A stretch of 64,000 nt of DNA from Diphasiastrum complanatum (GCA_029204225.1 CM055092.1:82471543-82535542), one strand, 5' to 3'; numbered from the stretch's first letter, positions 1-10,605 are shown. Made by a program: numbers and translations. The notes: generated by a model from the letters alone, not told the origin.

Positions 1-27
1 AGAGAGAGAGAGAGAGAGAGAGAGAGA
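1..27. repeat. (AG)n microsatellite at the window edge
   Basis: Uninterrupted AG dinucleotides start at the first base, so the array probably extends beyond the window. GA-rich imperfect sequence continues to about position 240. Confidence 0.9.
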
Positions 28-3000
28 TAGTACGCAGAGATAGCAACATGGAGAGAATAGGACATCGACTGAGAGAGAGAGGTCAACAAGCAATTTGGGA
101 GAGAGAGAGAGATATGTATGTAGTGACTGAATAGAGAGGGAGATAGATGATGCGACTGAGATGAGAGAGGCATATGTGGAGTGGGATGTCCAGCGAGACA
201 GGTAGAGATACATGTCTATCCAGCACATAAAAAGAGAGAGGTAGCTTTGTGTCGAGCATAGACTGATCAACAAGGAACCATCAGGAAAGAGTGCACATAG
301 ATCTAAATGAAACATACTCTAATTTCCATCATCGTTTCCAGAATCAAATCAACGTACTATACAAGAGAATGCAGTAGAAGACTCCCTGCCTCTTTTCATC
401 ACCAGAATGAATCGAATACTAGAATGCTACACTCGAATGCTCTCTGCTCATCACCAAGAAAACAAGAAACTATTTTCTTCTCTGAATGAACAAATGTATG
501 AATATCTGAATGCCTCCTTTCCCTTCTCCTTGCGTGGGAGAAAACGGTTTAAAAGGCCGTCCTCTTCAAAACACCAGAATCTTTTCTTCTCCCTTAAATC
601 TGATTAATTGAATTCAATTCTACCAACTATCATAAAACTTTTCATATCCATTGGACATGTGTCCATAAAAAGGTGATTGTTTTCTGAATTATCGAATAGG
701 CTATAGTGCAAACCGCTCCACCGACCATTCGAGGTGTCTCTTCTTCATAACCACCCTTTATTGAAGGGCAGAATGCATTCATAATTGTCTTCATAGTCTT
801 CATATTGACACAACTCTTTTATAAACTATTTTGGCCTCAAGAACCATTTTCATTTGTTACTCTAAATTGCTCCCAAAATGTAGGTATATGGGTGATGTCT
901 TCATAAATTTAGCTGACATCCATTTTATTTTCACATACCCTGACTTAGTGCTTTTCATTCTCAACTATTGCTCCCAATTGGAACTCAAATAATCTTATGT
1001 GAGACAATTGCTTCTCAATTGAGACTTTATAAAGGCAATATAATCCTCGCCACCACAAATCATCTGATCATCATGTTTTCCAATGCGATAAAGACTTTCA
1101 TTATTAGCTCATCGATTCCAATTCAAGAATTGATATAGTACTTTAAATTGGCAATTCTGAACTACCAATTTCTTTCGTGTTCTTTACTTAGACATTTTGA
1201 ATCTTGAACTGCTCGTCATTAGAAACTGCGACTGAACGTCCTTTTGTCTTCATGACCCTTAACCTTAGGACACTCCCTTGAACTTTAAGGCAGAATCTTA
1301 AAGGTACCTAGGCATCTTTTATTAATCATGATATATATAAGATACATTGATCAATTACAACATGGCAAACAATGGCCATTAACAACTATGGATATTTTTG
1401 TCCATCAGAGTCACTTATAAGTATTGCTATTTAACAAACTTACTAAAATTAATAAAGTTTTAAAAATAGCTCTAATTCTTCTGATATAACAATCATTTGA
1501 TGACTTGATACATTTGAACCTGCCACAGAAGTTTATAGCTACTCTTTAACATAGCCACATTCGTATATCAGTAAAAAGTGGTATAATAGCATATTTTGCA
1601 CATATGAGATACATCTAGCACATTTTCTTCTAGAAAATCAGCATCAATGATTGTAGTTGCTGAAATTTTGAAATTTTGACCAGAAAAATGCACTACAGAG
1701 GCTACATACTGAGCAATTGATGCAGATCATGACCACTGACGGACGAGATAGGGAGATAAATCCTAGCTGACAATGTGAGCATCCTCTGAACGCATGTTGA
1801 CTCACAAAAGTATCATCATGTTCCTCTCTATCCTCCATGAAATATTTGAGGCATTCCATCGCTACTGCTATAGCTGAGAACTATCGTCATTGACCATCCT
1901 CGTAGAATACCACTCAATTTTCAGTCGAGTTTCAGTTTGTGGTGCGATTATTTGAAGAGACCATTGTTTCAGTACCTACATGAGCATGATTGCGTTAAGC
2001 AGCACCTATCGGGCATGAGCAGACATCACTACTTTGATGTGAAACTGAGAGATTACCTTCAATCGATCTCTATTGAGTGCTCACCGTGCATTTAAGCAGT
2101 TGTATTATGAGTACTGGTCTGTACTGATCTTACATCACGTTTGAAGTATGGATTCTCAGTATACTTTTATCTGTCTCTATATAGTTATGAGATACCTAAT
2201 TTCATGATGACTCCCATCAAAGCACCGATCCATATGTGCAGTTCTGAGTATAGACTTTTCAATGATTCTGAGGAAGTTCTGCATGATGACTTGTACGTAC
2301 TCCTACTAATTAAGTGCATTCCACAGATGTTTGAATACTGAATATCAAACATCGGTCTATGAGAGAGTGAGAGCTTTGTTATCAGGCTACTAAAACCAGT
2401 GAGGAATCGCTATTAGCAATGGATATTCTGAGTGAGAATAATTCCAAATCCTAGGACTGATTTGAGCAAATGTTAACTCTATCACTGATATGGAGACCCA
2501 TTGAGAATGTATGTTTGATTATCATTGAAGAGCCATCATTGAACTAGAGTTGTCATTGCTGTCTGCTATGGAACAATCGAAGGATGTTGTCTCTGTTGCT
2601 TTGTCGACTAAAACTTGCTAAACACATTTTGTAGAAGACTGATGAGGAAGCTTATATCAAGCTGTCCGCGAACTGCATGAGCTCACTTTGGATCCTGCAC
2701 GACTATCAGTCACTCTGGAAACCAGTCTGCACTTAGGAGCAACACGTCTTGGTGTCTACAAGGTGAACTGCAGCAACACTACACACTCCCAGAAGCCTAA
2801 CCTTTACATGATTGGTCTTTGATTTCCTGTGGGCTGGAGCTGGAGAAGACCTGAGAAGAGAACCTCACATGTAAGTTTCCTCATTTTGTTCTCACACTCT
2901 GCTACCTGCGTATTCAATCTATGATAGATGATGCAATTGTGTGTGACATAGATGTCACAATAGTAATTACAGCTTCATATTGAAAAATCTTTAATGCATA

Positions 3001-3329
3001 CTGTTTTCTTCCATGTCTTCGTAAAGAAAGATTATAGCATGCTAAAAGAACTCGTAGAAAGTGTATTGTTATGTCTCAGGAGAAAGTTAAATGCAGGATA
3101 GTTGTGATTTGAGGTGATGATAGTTTTAGACTCTAGCAGGATTGCTAGTTTGCTCAGAATGATTGCTTTTTGTCTGAATGCATGGAGAAAGCCTTTAAGG
3201 AATGTTGCTTGAGTGAATGCGATGAATGAATTAAGCAAGTCATCCTCGTCTCCTTGGAACACAGGAGTGAGGGTAAGCTCACCGTGGTTGGAACACACTA
3301 CATGAGTTAAGAACAAACCTATTGTTGGT
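28..3329. other. Unassigned AT-rich DNA
   Basis: No open frame in this stretch shows a recognisable domain; the longest (about 94 codons, minus strand near 3.0-3.3 kb) has no family features. The first 200 bases are GA-rich. I see no tRNA, LTR pair or primer site. It may be old transposon debris flanking the copia remnant that begins near 3330. Confidence 0.4.
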
Positions 3330-3750
3330 CTTCATCTAGAACCACAATAGTCAAGATAACCCGTTGGAACACATGGTTCTTGACTATTCACTGTCAGCCA
3401 TCTACAAACCAAGATGGTTGGGGAATTGCATGCTACACTTGAACAGCTCCCATCACAAGGAGGCCATGAAGATTGAATATGATGCCTTGATCACCAACCA
3501 CACATGGGAGCTAGTGGATCGACCACCTACCATGCATATCATTGGATGCAAGTGGGTGTTCAAGATCAAGTACAATCCTGATGGCTCCATCAACAAGAAC
3601 AAGGCAAGATTATGTGCTAAAGGCTTTCCACAAATATATGGCCTTGACTATGAAGAAACCTTTGCTCCTGTAGCAAAGATGGTGACAATAAGAATCATAA
3701 TCTCTCTTGCCTTATTTTTTAAGTGGAAATTGTTTCAACTTGATGTCTCC
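3330..3750 (+). pseudogene. Ty1/copia reverse transcriptase remnant, 5' part (split by copy 1)
   Basis: This frame carries the start of a copia reverse transcriptase: the W-E-L-V region, then I-G-C-K-W-V-F-K-I-K, A-R-L-C-A-K-G, D-Y-E-E-T-F-A-P-V-A-K-M and F-Q-L-D-V-S at the end. It breaks at 3750 exactly where the LTR of copy 1 starts and resumes at 9617 in the same strand. There is no upstream gag, protease or integrase, so the host element was already 5'-truncated or is too diverged to read before about 3330. The RT palm start is intact but the YVDD region is missing from the continuation. The left boundary is approximate. Confidence 0.85.
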
Positions 3751-4403
3751 TGTGAAAAATTGTCAACTAGTAGTATTTTCCTAACTTGAGATTTTGTAGG
3801 CCTATGGCCAAATAAAAGTTAGAGATAGGTTCATACATGTATGTAGAGGCCCAAAGTATGTGTACACTACTTTTGAGGTCACATTAATTAGAGGAGGTCG
3901 AGTGTGGAGCTCTTCTATTGGCTCATAATTTGGTGCATTCCTATTTGACCAAATTTCTAGGTATATGGGTGAATCCTATTGGACCCCAATTTTAGCCTAT
4001 CATAAGACAAGTGGCCAAGAGGCACTATGGCTGCTATAAATAGCCATCTCCACGAGTATGTACACATCTCATTTTCATTCTATTGAATGAATGTTATGCT
4101 CTTTGAAGATCCATCTTCTTCTCTCTCACTTTTTTGTTCATATCTTGCATTCTAGCCACTAGAATTGTGATTTCTTTGTTGCTATGGCTTCACACGTGTG
4201 AAATGCAGGTTGTAGGCTCTGAAGTACGGACAGGGACAGCAAGTTTCTGTTTGTGGAAGCTTATGATCAGATTTTGATGTTTAGTTGATGTTTAGTATGC
4301 TTAACATCACAATTTCTATCATTTTTTCAATCTAGATGTGCATAACTTCCATGGCCAAGATCTTTATGAAACTTTAGCATCTTTTGGATCTGAGTTTTTC
4401 ACA
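3751..4403 (+). repeat. 5' LTR of copia copy 1
   Basis: Length 653 bp with TG...CA ends. It contains TATAAATA at 4035-4042 and the 14-bp palindrome TTCACACGTGTGAA at 4189-4202. Like the 3' LTR it reads GGTATATGGG near 3960, where both LTRs of copy 2 read GGTAGATGGG. Confidence 0.96.
4035..4042 (+). promoter_or_regulatory. TATA box of the copia LTR promoter
   Basis: TATAAATA lies 284 bp into the LTR, in a CTATAAATAGCC context typical of plant core promoters. The same site occurs at 9243-9250, 32633-32640 and in the 3' LTR of copy 2. Transcription would start some 30 bp downstream, placing the palindromic G-box in transcribed LTR sequence. Start-site position is inferred. Confidence 0.75.
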
Positions 4404-4415
4404 TGGTATCAGAGC
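4404..4415 (+). promoter_or_regulatory. Primer binding site (initiator Met tRNA)
   Basis: TGGTATCAGAGC immediately follows the LTR terminus CA. It is the standard complement of the 3' end of plant initiator methionine tRNA used by copia elements to start minus-strand DNA synthesis. Confidence 0.95.
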
Positions 4416-5012
4416 ATTAGGCGGCCAAATGTGCAGGTTTTGCCAGATTTAGAAGAGATTTGTGGGCGAGTTTGCTTTTGTAGCATTCCAATCAAGTTTC
4501 TAGCTAAAAATCTTGTTGATTTATGTGTAGAAATTGGATCTTTGTGATCAAAACATCATTTGTATGCATTTCAATTGAAGTAGGGCGAATTCCCTCTGTA
4601 CTTATCAGAATAAGGAGACAAAAATTGTTTTGGAAAGAGGGAGATGCAAGATCCAACAAGATCCTATTAGTTTTCCATTCTAGCATATAGTTTTTTGATT
4701 CAATTTCTTGCTTCTTCATGTCAAAAACTTCAAAATTGATGTAACCCTCTGATTTTCAGTTTGCTGAATGATTCAAGAGTGTATTTCAATCTTAGGAGTG
4801 AGGGAAAAGCAAGTATATTGAGGTTTGGTCTTGGTTTGATCAAGAAATCATAAAACTAGTGGCTAAAATTAAGGAAAAAGTGAGGAAAAGAGAGAAAAAG
4901 TAAGGTTTTAGGTTCCAAATCTTTGTGATTTCTTCTTGTGTTTCATTTGTTGATTCAAGAGAGTGCTTAGTGCATTGGAACAGGTCAAAGATCAGAGATC
5001 AATCATTGCAAC
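4416..5012 (+). other. Untranslated leader of copia copy 1
   Basis: About 600 bases lie between the primer site and the polyprotein ATG, with no long in-frame coding sequence. The leader would carry packaging and dimerisation signals, but I cannot point to them. A homologous leader lies at 33014-33610, with one visible difference (TTAAGG against TTGAGG near 4872). Confidence 0.8.
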
Positions 5013-8000
5013 ATGGCTACAAATGGAGGCTACATGTTGGAAAGCAATGATAGGCTTACCTCCCTCAACTATTCTACTTGGAAAGTAAGGATGGAGTCTT
5101 TGCTTGAGATGAATGAGTTGATGGATATTGTTGTAGGTGTGGAGGAGAGACCTTTGGCACCTCAAGAACAATTGAGGTATGACAAGAGGGCAAAGAAAGC
5201 CCTTCACATGATCAAGATGAATGTGACAAATGAGCTTATCAAAGAGGTTGGTAAGTGCACATCATCTAGTGAAGCTTGGGAAGCCTTGAAGAAGGTTTAT
5301 GAATCCAAGTCTACTTCTAGAGTGTTGACTTTAAGAAGGCAAATCTTTTCTTGTATGCAAAAGAAGAGTGAGAATGGACATGCTTTTGTTTTGAGAGTTA
5401 AAGCATTGAATGATGAGTTAGCATGCATTAATGATGGCATAAATAATGAGGAGCTTGTTCAAGTGATTCTCAATGGCTTGTTGGATGATCATGCTAATCT
5501 TGTTCAAAGTTATGCTATCCAAAAATGTTTACCAAGTGTTGGAGACTTGCAAGAGGTCTTGTTGGCTGAAGAATTCAGGTTGCAAGCAAGAGTGGGAGCA
5601 TCTTCTACATCTCAAGGAGGAGAAGAGGAGGCAATGTTCTCTAAAGGCAAGTTCAAGGGCAAAGGTAAAAGCAATTGGTCTAAAGGGCAAGACCAAGGTG
5701 AGCACTCTACTTTTGGCAAAAAGAAGGATAGATCTAAGCTAAAATGTTTCTATTGTGGAGTCAAAGGGCATTTTGCTAGTGATTGTTTTAAGAAAAAGAG
5801 GGATCAAGGGGAAAAGCAAACCAATCTAACTATTGATGAGGGTGGGGATGAGCTTCTTTCAAATGATGCTTTTGTTATGTCATCTTGCTTGTTGGCTAAT
5901 CATGGAGACATTGATCCTTGGTGGATTGATAGTGGAGCCACTTCTCATATGACATATCATAAAGAGTATTTTTCATCTTTAATGGCATTTGATGGTGATA
6001 GGAAGGTAATCTATACCGCAAATGATGGTGAGTGTGCAATCAAGGGGATTGGCACAATTCCTATTTCACTTTCTACAAATAGGAATATAGAATTGAAAGA
6101 TGTTTTGCTCATTCCATCCATTACCAAGAACTTACTTAGTGTAAGCCAAATGCTTGACAAAGGATTCAAAGTTGAGTTTGATGGTGATGCTTGCTTGATC
6201 AAAAAGGGGTGTAGTATCATTGCAAAAGGGAAAAGGCAAGGGAAATTGTTCAAGCTTGATGCATGTGTTGTTGCTAACCAAGTTGGATGCATGGCAAATG
6301 AACAAATGTCAATTCAAGAGGTATGGCATAAAAGGATGGGACATCTCAACTACAAGGCCTTGGAGGTAATAGCCAAAAAGGAGGTAGTAAGGGGACTTCC
6401 CAAGTCTCTTACTTGCTTGAATCATGTTTGTGAAGAATGTGCTTTGTCTAAATCACATAGATTGCCATATACTAGATCTATATCTAGATCTAAGATGCCT
6501 TTTTCTCTCTTGCATTCGGATATTCATGGTGTTACTACAATTAGCAATGGAGGTGCTAAGATGTATGTAACTTTCATTGATGATTTTAGTAGATTTTGTT
6601 GGGTTTATCTACTAAAGAGCAAGGATGAGGTGTTTGATGTGTTTGTCAAGTTCAAAGTTGCTATTGAGACTCAATTTACAACCAAAATCAAATGCTTGAG
6701 GAGCGACAATGGTGGTGAATACATTTCTAACAAATTCAAAGCCTTTTGCGATGAGCATGGGATCAAGAGGGAGTACACATGTCCAAGAACACCACAACAA
6801 AATGGAGTGGCCGAGAGGAAGAATAGAACCTTGTGTGAGAGTGCAAAGGCAATGAGATTGAATGCTAATCTTCCTAAACCTTTTTGGAGTGATGCTTTGT
6901 TGTGTGCAAATTTCCTATGCAATAGATGGCCAAGTGTTGTATTGGAAGGAAAAACCCCTTTTGAAGCTTTGTTTGGTACGAAGCCTAATGTCAAGTTTCT
7001 AAGAACTTTTGGATGCATTTGCTACTTCAACATTACTCTTGATGATAGAACTAAGGAGGATCCATCTTCAAGAAAGGGCATTTTTGTTGGTTATAGTGAA
7101 GTAAGCAAAGCATATAGGATTTATGTTCCTTCAATCAAGAAAGTGTTCACAAGTAGGGATGTCATTTTTGATGAAAGTAACATTCCAAAAGTTGTTTCAA
7201 GTGATGATGGTGTTGTTGCAACTAATGTGCTTGATGACAATGGAGTTGATGACACATTGGATGTGGATGTTGAAGAAGCCTCTTCAAGTCAAATTCCAAG
7301 GAGAACTCCAAGGCATAAAGTGAAACCCTCAAGGCTCACTTATGATGGCAAAGGTAAGCAAGTGGTGGATGGATCCAACTATGCTTTCCTAACTTCTTTT
7401 GATGTACCTTCATGTGTAGATGAAGCAAGGCAAGAAGAGGAATGGATCCAAGCAATGGATCTTGAGTTTGAAGCACTTATGAAGAACAACACATGGAGAT
7501 TGGTGGAGCTTCCAAAGGGCAAAAGTGCAATTGGATGCAAATGGATCTTCAAGGTAAAGACAAATCAAGATGGATCTATCAACAAGTTGAAGGCAAGGTT
7601 GGTGGCTAAAGGTTATGCTCAAGAGCATGGCATTGACTATGAGGAAACCTTTGCACCCGTGGCAAAGATGGTGAGCATAAGAGTAATCATTTCCCTTGCA
7701 ACTCTTTATGGATGGGATCTTTGGCAATTAGACATTTCTAATGCTTTCTTGAATGGTGATCTTGAAGAGGAAGTCTACATGGAGCAACCCGAGAGCTATG
7801 TTTCTCATAGCAAGCCTAATCATGTGTGTTTTCTACAAAAAAGTTTGTATGGTCTTAAGCAAGCACCAAGGAGTTGGTATGCTAGGCTTAACTCTTTTCT
7901 ACTTTCTCAAAACTTCACTATGAGTGAGTATGATCATTCACTTTACTTTAGAATTAGTGCTAATGATGTTACAATCCTTCTAATTTATGTGGATGACATT

Positions 8001-8963
8001 ATTTTAAGTGGAGGGAACAAGGAAGATATAGAAGATATCAAGAAAGCACTAAAAAAGGAATTTGAAGTGCATGATCTTGGTCTTTTGAGCTATATCTTAG
8101 GAATAGAAGTAATTAGAACTTCTCAAATCACTTTTATTTCACAAGAGAAGTATGCTATTTCTATTCTCAATAGATTTCATATGGTAGATGCAAATCCTAT
8201 TGATACACCTATGGAATCACATGTAAAGCTAACTATAAGAGGTAATGAAAGATCCTTCGAGGACATTACTCTCTATAGGAAGCTAATAGGTTCTCTTATA
8301 TATCTAACCATCACAAGACCTGATTTATCTTATTGTGTTGGTAGATTAAGCCAATTCATGCAAGATCCTAGCATAGAACATTGGAAACTAGGAAAGAGGA
8401 TCTTGAGATACATCTCGGGAACAAAAGATTTTGGCATTGTTTATAGAGGCTCATCACCTAACTTATTTGGTTTTTCAGATTCAGATTTTGCAGGAGACCT
8501 TATGGATAGAAAATCCATAAATGCACATGCTATTTTCATAGGTGATGGAGCTATCTCATGGATGTCGAAGAAACAAGCAACTATATCACTTTCTTCTAGT
8601 GAGGCCGAGTACAAAGCTTTGACATCATGCACAAAGGAGATGGTGTGGATCAAGAGGATGATTATGGAGCTTCATTTGCTGGATTTTTCAGAGAGTCCAA
8701 TCATCTTTTGTGACAACCTTTCAGCCCAAAGTCTAGCAAGCAATCCGGTTTTCCATGCAAGGAGCAAACATATCGAGGTGGCTTACCATTTTGTGAGAGA
8801 ACAAGTGTTGGCAAAAGAGATCAAGCTTGAACATGTCCCATCAAAGGAATGTGTGGCTGATATCTTTACCAAAGCATTGGGAAAGGACTTATTTTTCAAG
8901 CATAGAACAAGTCTTGGTGTACTTTCTAAATCTATGCTAAAACTAGTTGAAGAGGGAGTGTGA
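5013..8963 (+). CDS. Copia Gag-Pol polyprotein, intact (copy 1)
   Basis: A single 1316-residue polyprotein. Residues 1 to about 200 are a copia-type Gag (UBN2-like). A CX2CX4HX4C zinc knuckle uses C245, C248, H253 and C258. The aspartic protease motif D-S-G-A starts at D306. Integrase has an HHCC finger starting H439 and H444, then D503, D565 and E601, with the expected 35-residue spacing between D565 and E601. Reverse transcriptase carries Y-V-D-D at 992-995. RNase H has D1156 (S-D-S-D-F-A-G-D) and E1197 (S-S-S-E-A-E-Y). Length and order fit autonomous plant copia elements. The stop codon lies in bases 3-5 of the 3' LTR. No frameshift or stop is seen, so the product is probably functional. 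Confidence 0.96.
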   Translation: MATNGGYMLESNDRLTSLNYSTWKVRMESLLEMNELMDIVVGVEERPLAPQEQLRYDKRAKKALHMIKMNVTNELIKEVGKCTSSSEAWEALKKVYESKSTSRVLTLRRQIFSCMQKKSENGHAFVLRVKALNDELACINDGINNEELVQVILNGLLDDHANLVQSYAIQKCLPSVGDLQEVLLAEEFRLQARVGASSTSQGGEEEAMFSKGKFKGKGKSNWSKGQDQGEHSTFGKKKDRSKLKCFYCGVKGHFASDCFKKKRDQGEKQTNLTIDEGGDELLSNDAFVMSSCLLANHGDIDPWWIDSGATSHMTYHKEYFSSLMAFDGDRKVIYTANDGECAIKGIGTIPISLSTNRNIELKDVLLIPSITKNLLSVSQMLDKGFKVEFDGDACLIKKGCSIIAKGKRQGKLFKLDACVVANQVGCMANEQMSIQEVWHKRMGHLNYKALEVIAKKEVVRGLPKSLTCLNHVCEECALSKSHRLPYTRSISRSKMPFSLLHSDIHGVTTISNGGAKMYVTFIDDFSRFCWVYLLKSKDEVFDVFVKFKVAIETQFTTKIKCLRSDNGGEYISNKFKAFCDEHGIKREYTCPRTPQQNGVAERKNRTLCESAKAMRLNANLPKPFWSDALLCANFLCNRWPSVVLEGKTPFEALFGTKPNVKFLRTFGCICYFNITLDDRTKEDPSSRKGIFVGYSEVSKAYRIYVPSIKKVFTSRDVIFDESNIPKVVSSDDGVVATNVLDDNGVDDTLDVDVEEASSSQIPRRTPRHKVKPSRLTYDGKGKQVVDGSNYAFLTSFDVPSCVDEARQEEEWIQAMDLEFEALMKNNTWRLVELPKGKSAIGCKWIFKVKTNQDGSINKLKARLVAKGYAQEHGIDYEETFAPVAKMVSIRVIISLATLYGWDLWQLDISNAFLNGDLEEEVYMEQPESYVSHSKPNHVCFLQKSLYGLKQAPRSWYARLNSFLLSQNFTMSEYDHSLYFRISANDVTILLIYVDDIILSGGNKEDIEDIKKALKKEFEVHDLGLLSYILGIEVIRTSQITFISQEKYAISILNRFHMVDANPIDTPMESHVKLTIRGNERSFEDITLYRKLIGSLIYLTITRPDLSYCVGRLSQFMQDPSIEHWKLGKRILRYISGTKDFGIVYRGSSPNLFGFSDSDFAGDLMDRKSINAHAIFIGDGAISWMSKKQATISLSSSEAEYKALTSCTKEMVWIKRMIMELHLLDFSESPIIFCDNLSAQSLASNPVFHARSKHIEVAYHFVREQVLAKEIKLEHVPSKECVADIFTKALGKDLFFKHRTSLGVLSKSMLKLVEEGV
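8949..8958 (+). promoter_or_regulatory. Polypurine tract of copia copy 1
   Basis: GAAGAGGGAG abuts the 3' LTR and would prime plus-strand synthesis. It is also translated as the last residues of the polyprotein. Confidence 0.9.
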
Positions 8964-9611
8964 AAAATTGTCAACTAGTAGTATTTTCCTAACTTGAGAT
9001 TTTGTAGGCCTATGGCCAAATAAAAGTTAGAGATAGGTTCATACATGTATGTAGAGGCCCAAAGTATGTGTACACTACTTTTGAGGTCACATTAATTAGA
9101 GGAGGTCGAGTGTGGAGCTCTTCTATTGGCTCATAATTTGGTGCATTCCTATTTGACCAAATTTCTAGGTATATGGGTGAATCCTATTGGACCCCAATTT
9201 TAGCCTATCATAAGACAAGTGGCCAAGAGGCACTATGGCTGCTATAAATAGCCATCTCCACGAGTATGTACACATCTCATTTTCATTCTATTGAATGAAT
9301 GTTATGCTCTTTGAAGATCCATCTTCTTCTCTCTCACTTTTTTGTTCATATCTTGCATTCTAGCCACTAGAATTGTGATTTCTTTGTTGCTATGGCTTCA
9401 CACGTGTGAAATGCAGGTTGTAGGCTCTGAAGTACGGACAGGGACAGCAAGTTTCTGTTTGTGGAAGCTTATGATCAGATTTTGATGTTTAGTTGATGTT
9501 TAGTATGCTTAACATCACAATTTCTATCATTTTTTCAATCTAGATGTGCATAACTTCCATGGCCAAGATCTTTATGAAACTTTAGCATCTTTTGGATCTG
9601 AGTTTTTCACA
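8959..9611 (+). repeat. 3' LTR of copia copy 1
   Basis: 653 bp, apparently identical to the 5' LTR, including the copy-specific T near 9168 (GGTATATGGG). It is followed by the target duplication TCTCC and then by the resumed frame of the host copia element. Confidence 0.96.
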
Positions 9612-9616
9612 TCTCC

Positions 9617-10169
9617 AACGCTTTTTTGAATGGCTATCTTGAGGAGGAGATATACATGGAACAACCTCAAGGATTTATCAAGGATAAATCTAAGATTTCG
9701 ATTTTGCAAGTGATAAAATGGATCGGAAGTCCATTAATGCATATACTATCTTTCTTGGAGGCAATCTTGTGTCTTGGCTTTCAAAGAAGCAAGATACCAT
9801 ATCTCTATCATCTTGTGAGGCCGAGTACAAAGCACTCACTACAACAACTCAAGAGGTGCTTTGGATCAAGAGGTTAATCATGGAGCTAAAGTGCATCAAA
9901 GAGGATGCTCTTCCCTTGATCAAATGTGACAACATATCGGCACAAGCTCTTGCAAACAGTCCTATTTTTCATGCAAGAAGCAAGCATATAGAAGTGACAC
10001 ACCATTTTGTAAGGGAAAAGCTCATTGGAGGTGAAATCAACTTAGAACATGTCAACACATCTTCGTGTATTGCTGATCTTCTCACAAAGCCACTTTGCAA
10101 AAGTGCCTTCTCAAAGCATAGGTCTAATCTTGGTCTTATCTCAAGATCAATGCTTGATCCACATTAGAT
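9617..10169 (+). pseudogene. Ty1/copia remnant, 3' part: RT fragment joined to RNase H
   Basis: Directly after the target duplication the RT frame resumes with N-A-F-L-N-G-Y-L-E-E-E-I-Y-M-E-Q-P, continuing the fragment that ends at 3750. Near 9690 it jumps to RNase H (D-F-A-S-D-K-M-D-R-K-S-I, then S-L-S-S-C-E-A-E-Y and H-A-R-S-K-H-I-E-V) with a change of frame. The stretch normally holding Y-L-K-Q-A-P and YVDD is absent, so an internal deletion of very roughly 0.8-0.9 kb removed the catalytic RT centre. RNase H runs open to a stop at 10165-10167. The element is dead in cis. Confidence 0.88.
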
Positions 10170-10185
10170 ACATTTTTAGGAGGAG

Positions 10186-10605
10186 TGTCAAAATATTGAA
10201 AAATCTATCTAATGTTGTGAGTAGGGGTCCTAAAAATGCCAAAGATGAATTGAGCTCTTTTGGCTTAGTAAAGACCCATCTTAGAATTAGATATTCAAGG
10301 TAGGTAGAAGTAGAAACTTGAGCTACCATAGAGATTGCCATTTGTACTTTACATGCCACATTTAATGCATGAAAAGACTAGGTGACACAATTAGACATAA
10401 TGAGGTGGCTTGGATAAGTCTAGATAGCTTGAGAGGTGGATCCACAAATCCAATTCAACTCAAAGTAGGAGGAGAGTCCATGGATCTATATATATGTGAT
10501 GTACTCTCATTGAGAAAATGATGAAATTTGTGTGTAATGCAAATTTGGAGACAAGCTCTTTGTGCCCTCTCTCTCTCAACGAGTTTTGTACTTGCTATTT
10601 TCTCT
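10186..10605 (+). repeat. Probable 3' LTR of the split copia element
   Basis: A purine tract TTAGGAGGAG at 10176-10185 precedes TGTCAAAATATT, a typical polypurine tract/LTR junction 18 bases after the RNase H stop. The stretch holds a TATATATATG element near 10485 and CT-rich sequence near 10570-10605, as in LTR R/U5 regions. No partner LTR or target duplication was found, so the right edge is approximate. Confidence 0.65.

Larger units (their letters stand above)
3751..9611 (+). mobile_element. Complete Ty1/copia LTR retrotransposon, copy 1
   Basis: The element is 5861 bp with 653-bp LTRs (3751-4403 and 8959-9611) that begin TGTGAAAAAT and end TTTTTCACA. It has a 5-bp target duplication TCTCC (3746-3750 and 9612-9616), a primer site directly after the 5' LTR, a polypurine tract directly before the 3' LTR, and one uninterrupted 1316-codon polyprotein. 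The two LTRs look identical when read against each other. It is inserted in the same orientation into the RT region of another copia element. Domain order protease-integrase-RT-RNase H defines Ty1/copia. All parts needed for autonomous movement appear present. A second copy lies at 32349-38209. Confidence 0.97.

Noticed and set aside
64-240. tRNA or small RNA gene in the GA-rich left edge
   Set aside because: No cloverleaf or A/B box pair could be drawn.
3364-3789. Open frame running from copia RT into C-E-K-L-S-T-S-S
   Set aside because: The last residues come from the inserted LTR of copy 1; the same tail appears at 32387 after copy 2. It is a chance read-through, not a fusion protein.
4338-4547. 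69-codon frame spanning the LTR end and primer site
   Set aside because: It overlaps replication signals and appears identically in both copies because the elements are nearly identical; no domain is seen.
5473-8974. Additional frames on both strands within the copia polyprotein
   Set aside because: They recur in both copies only because the polyprotein does, and none shows independent features.
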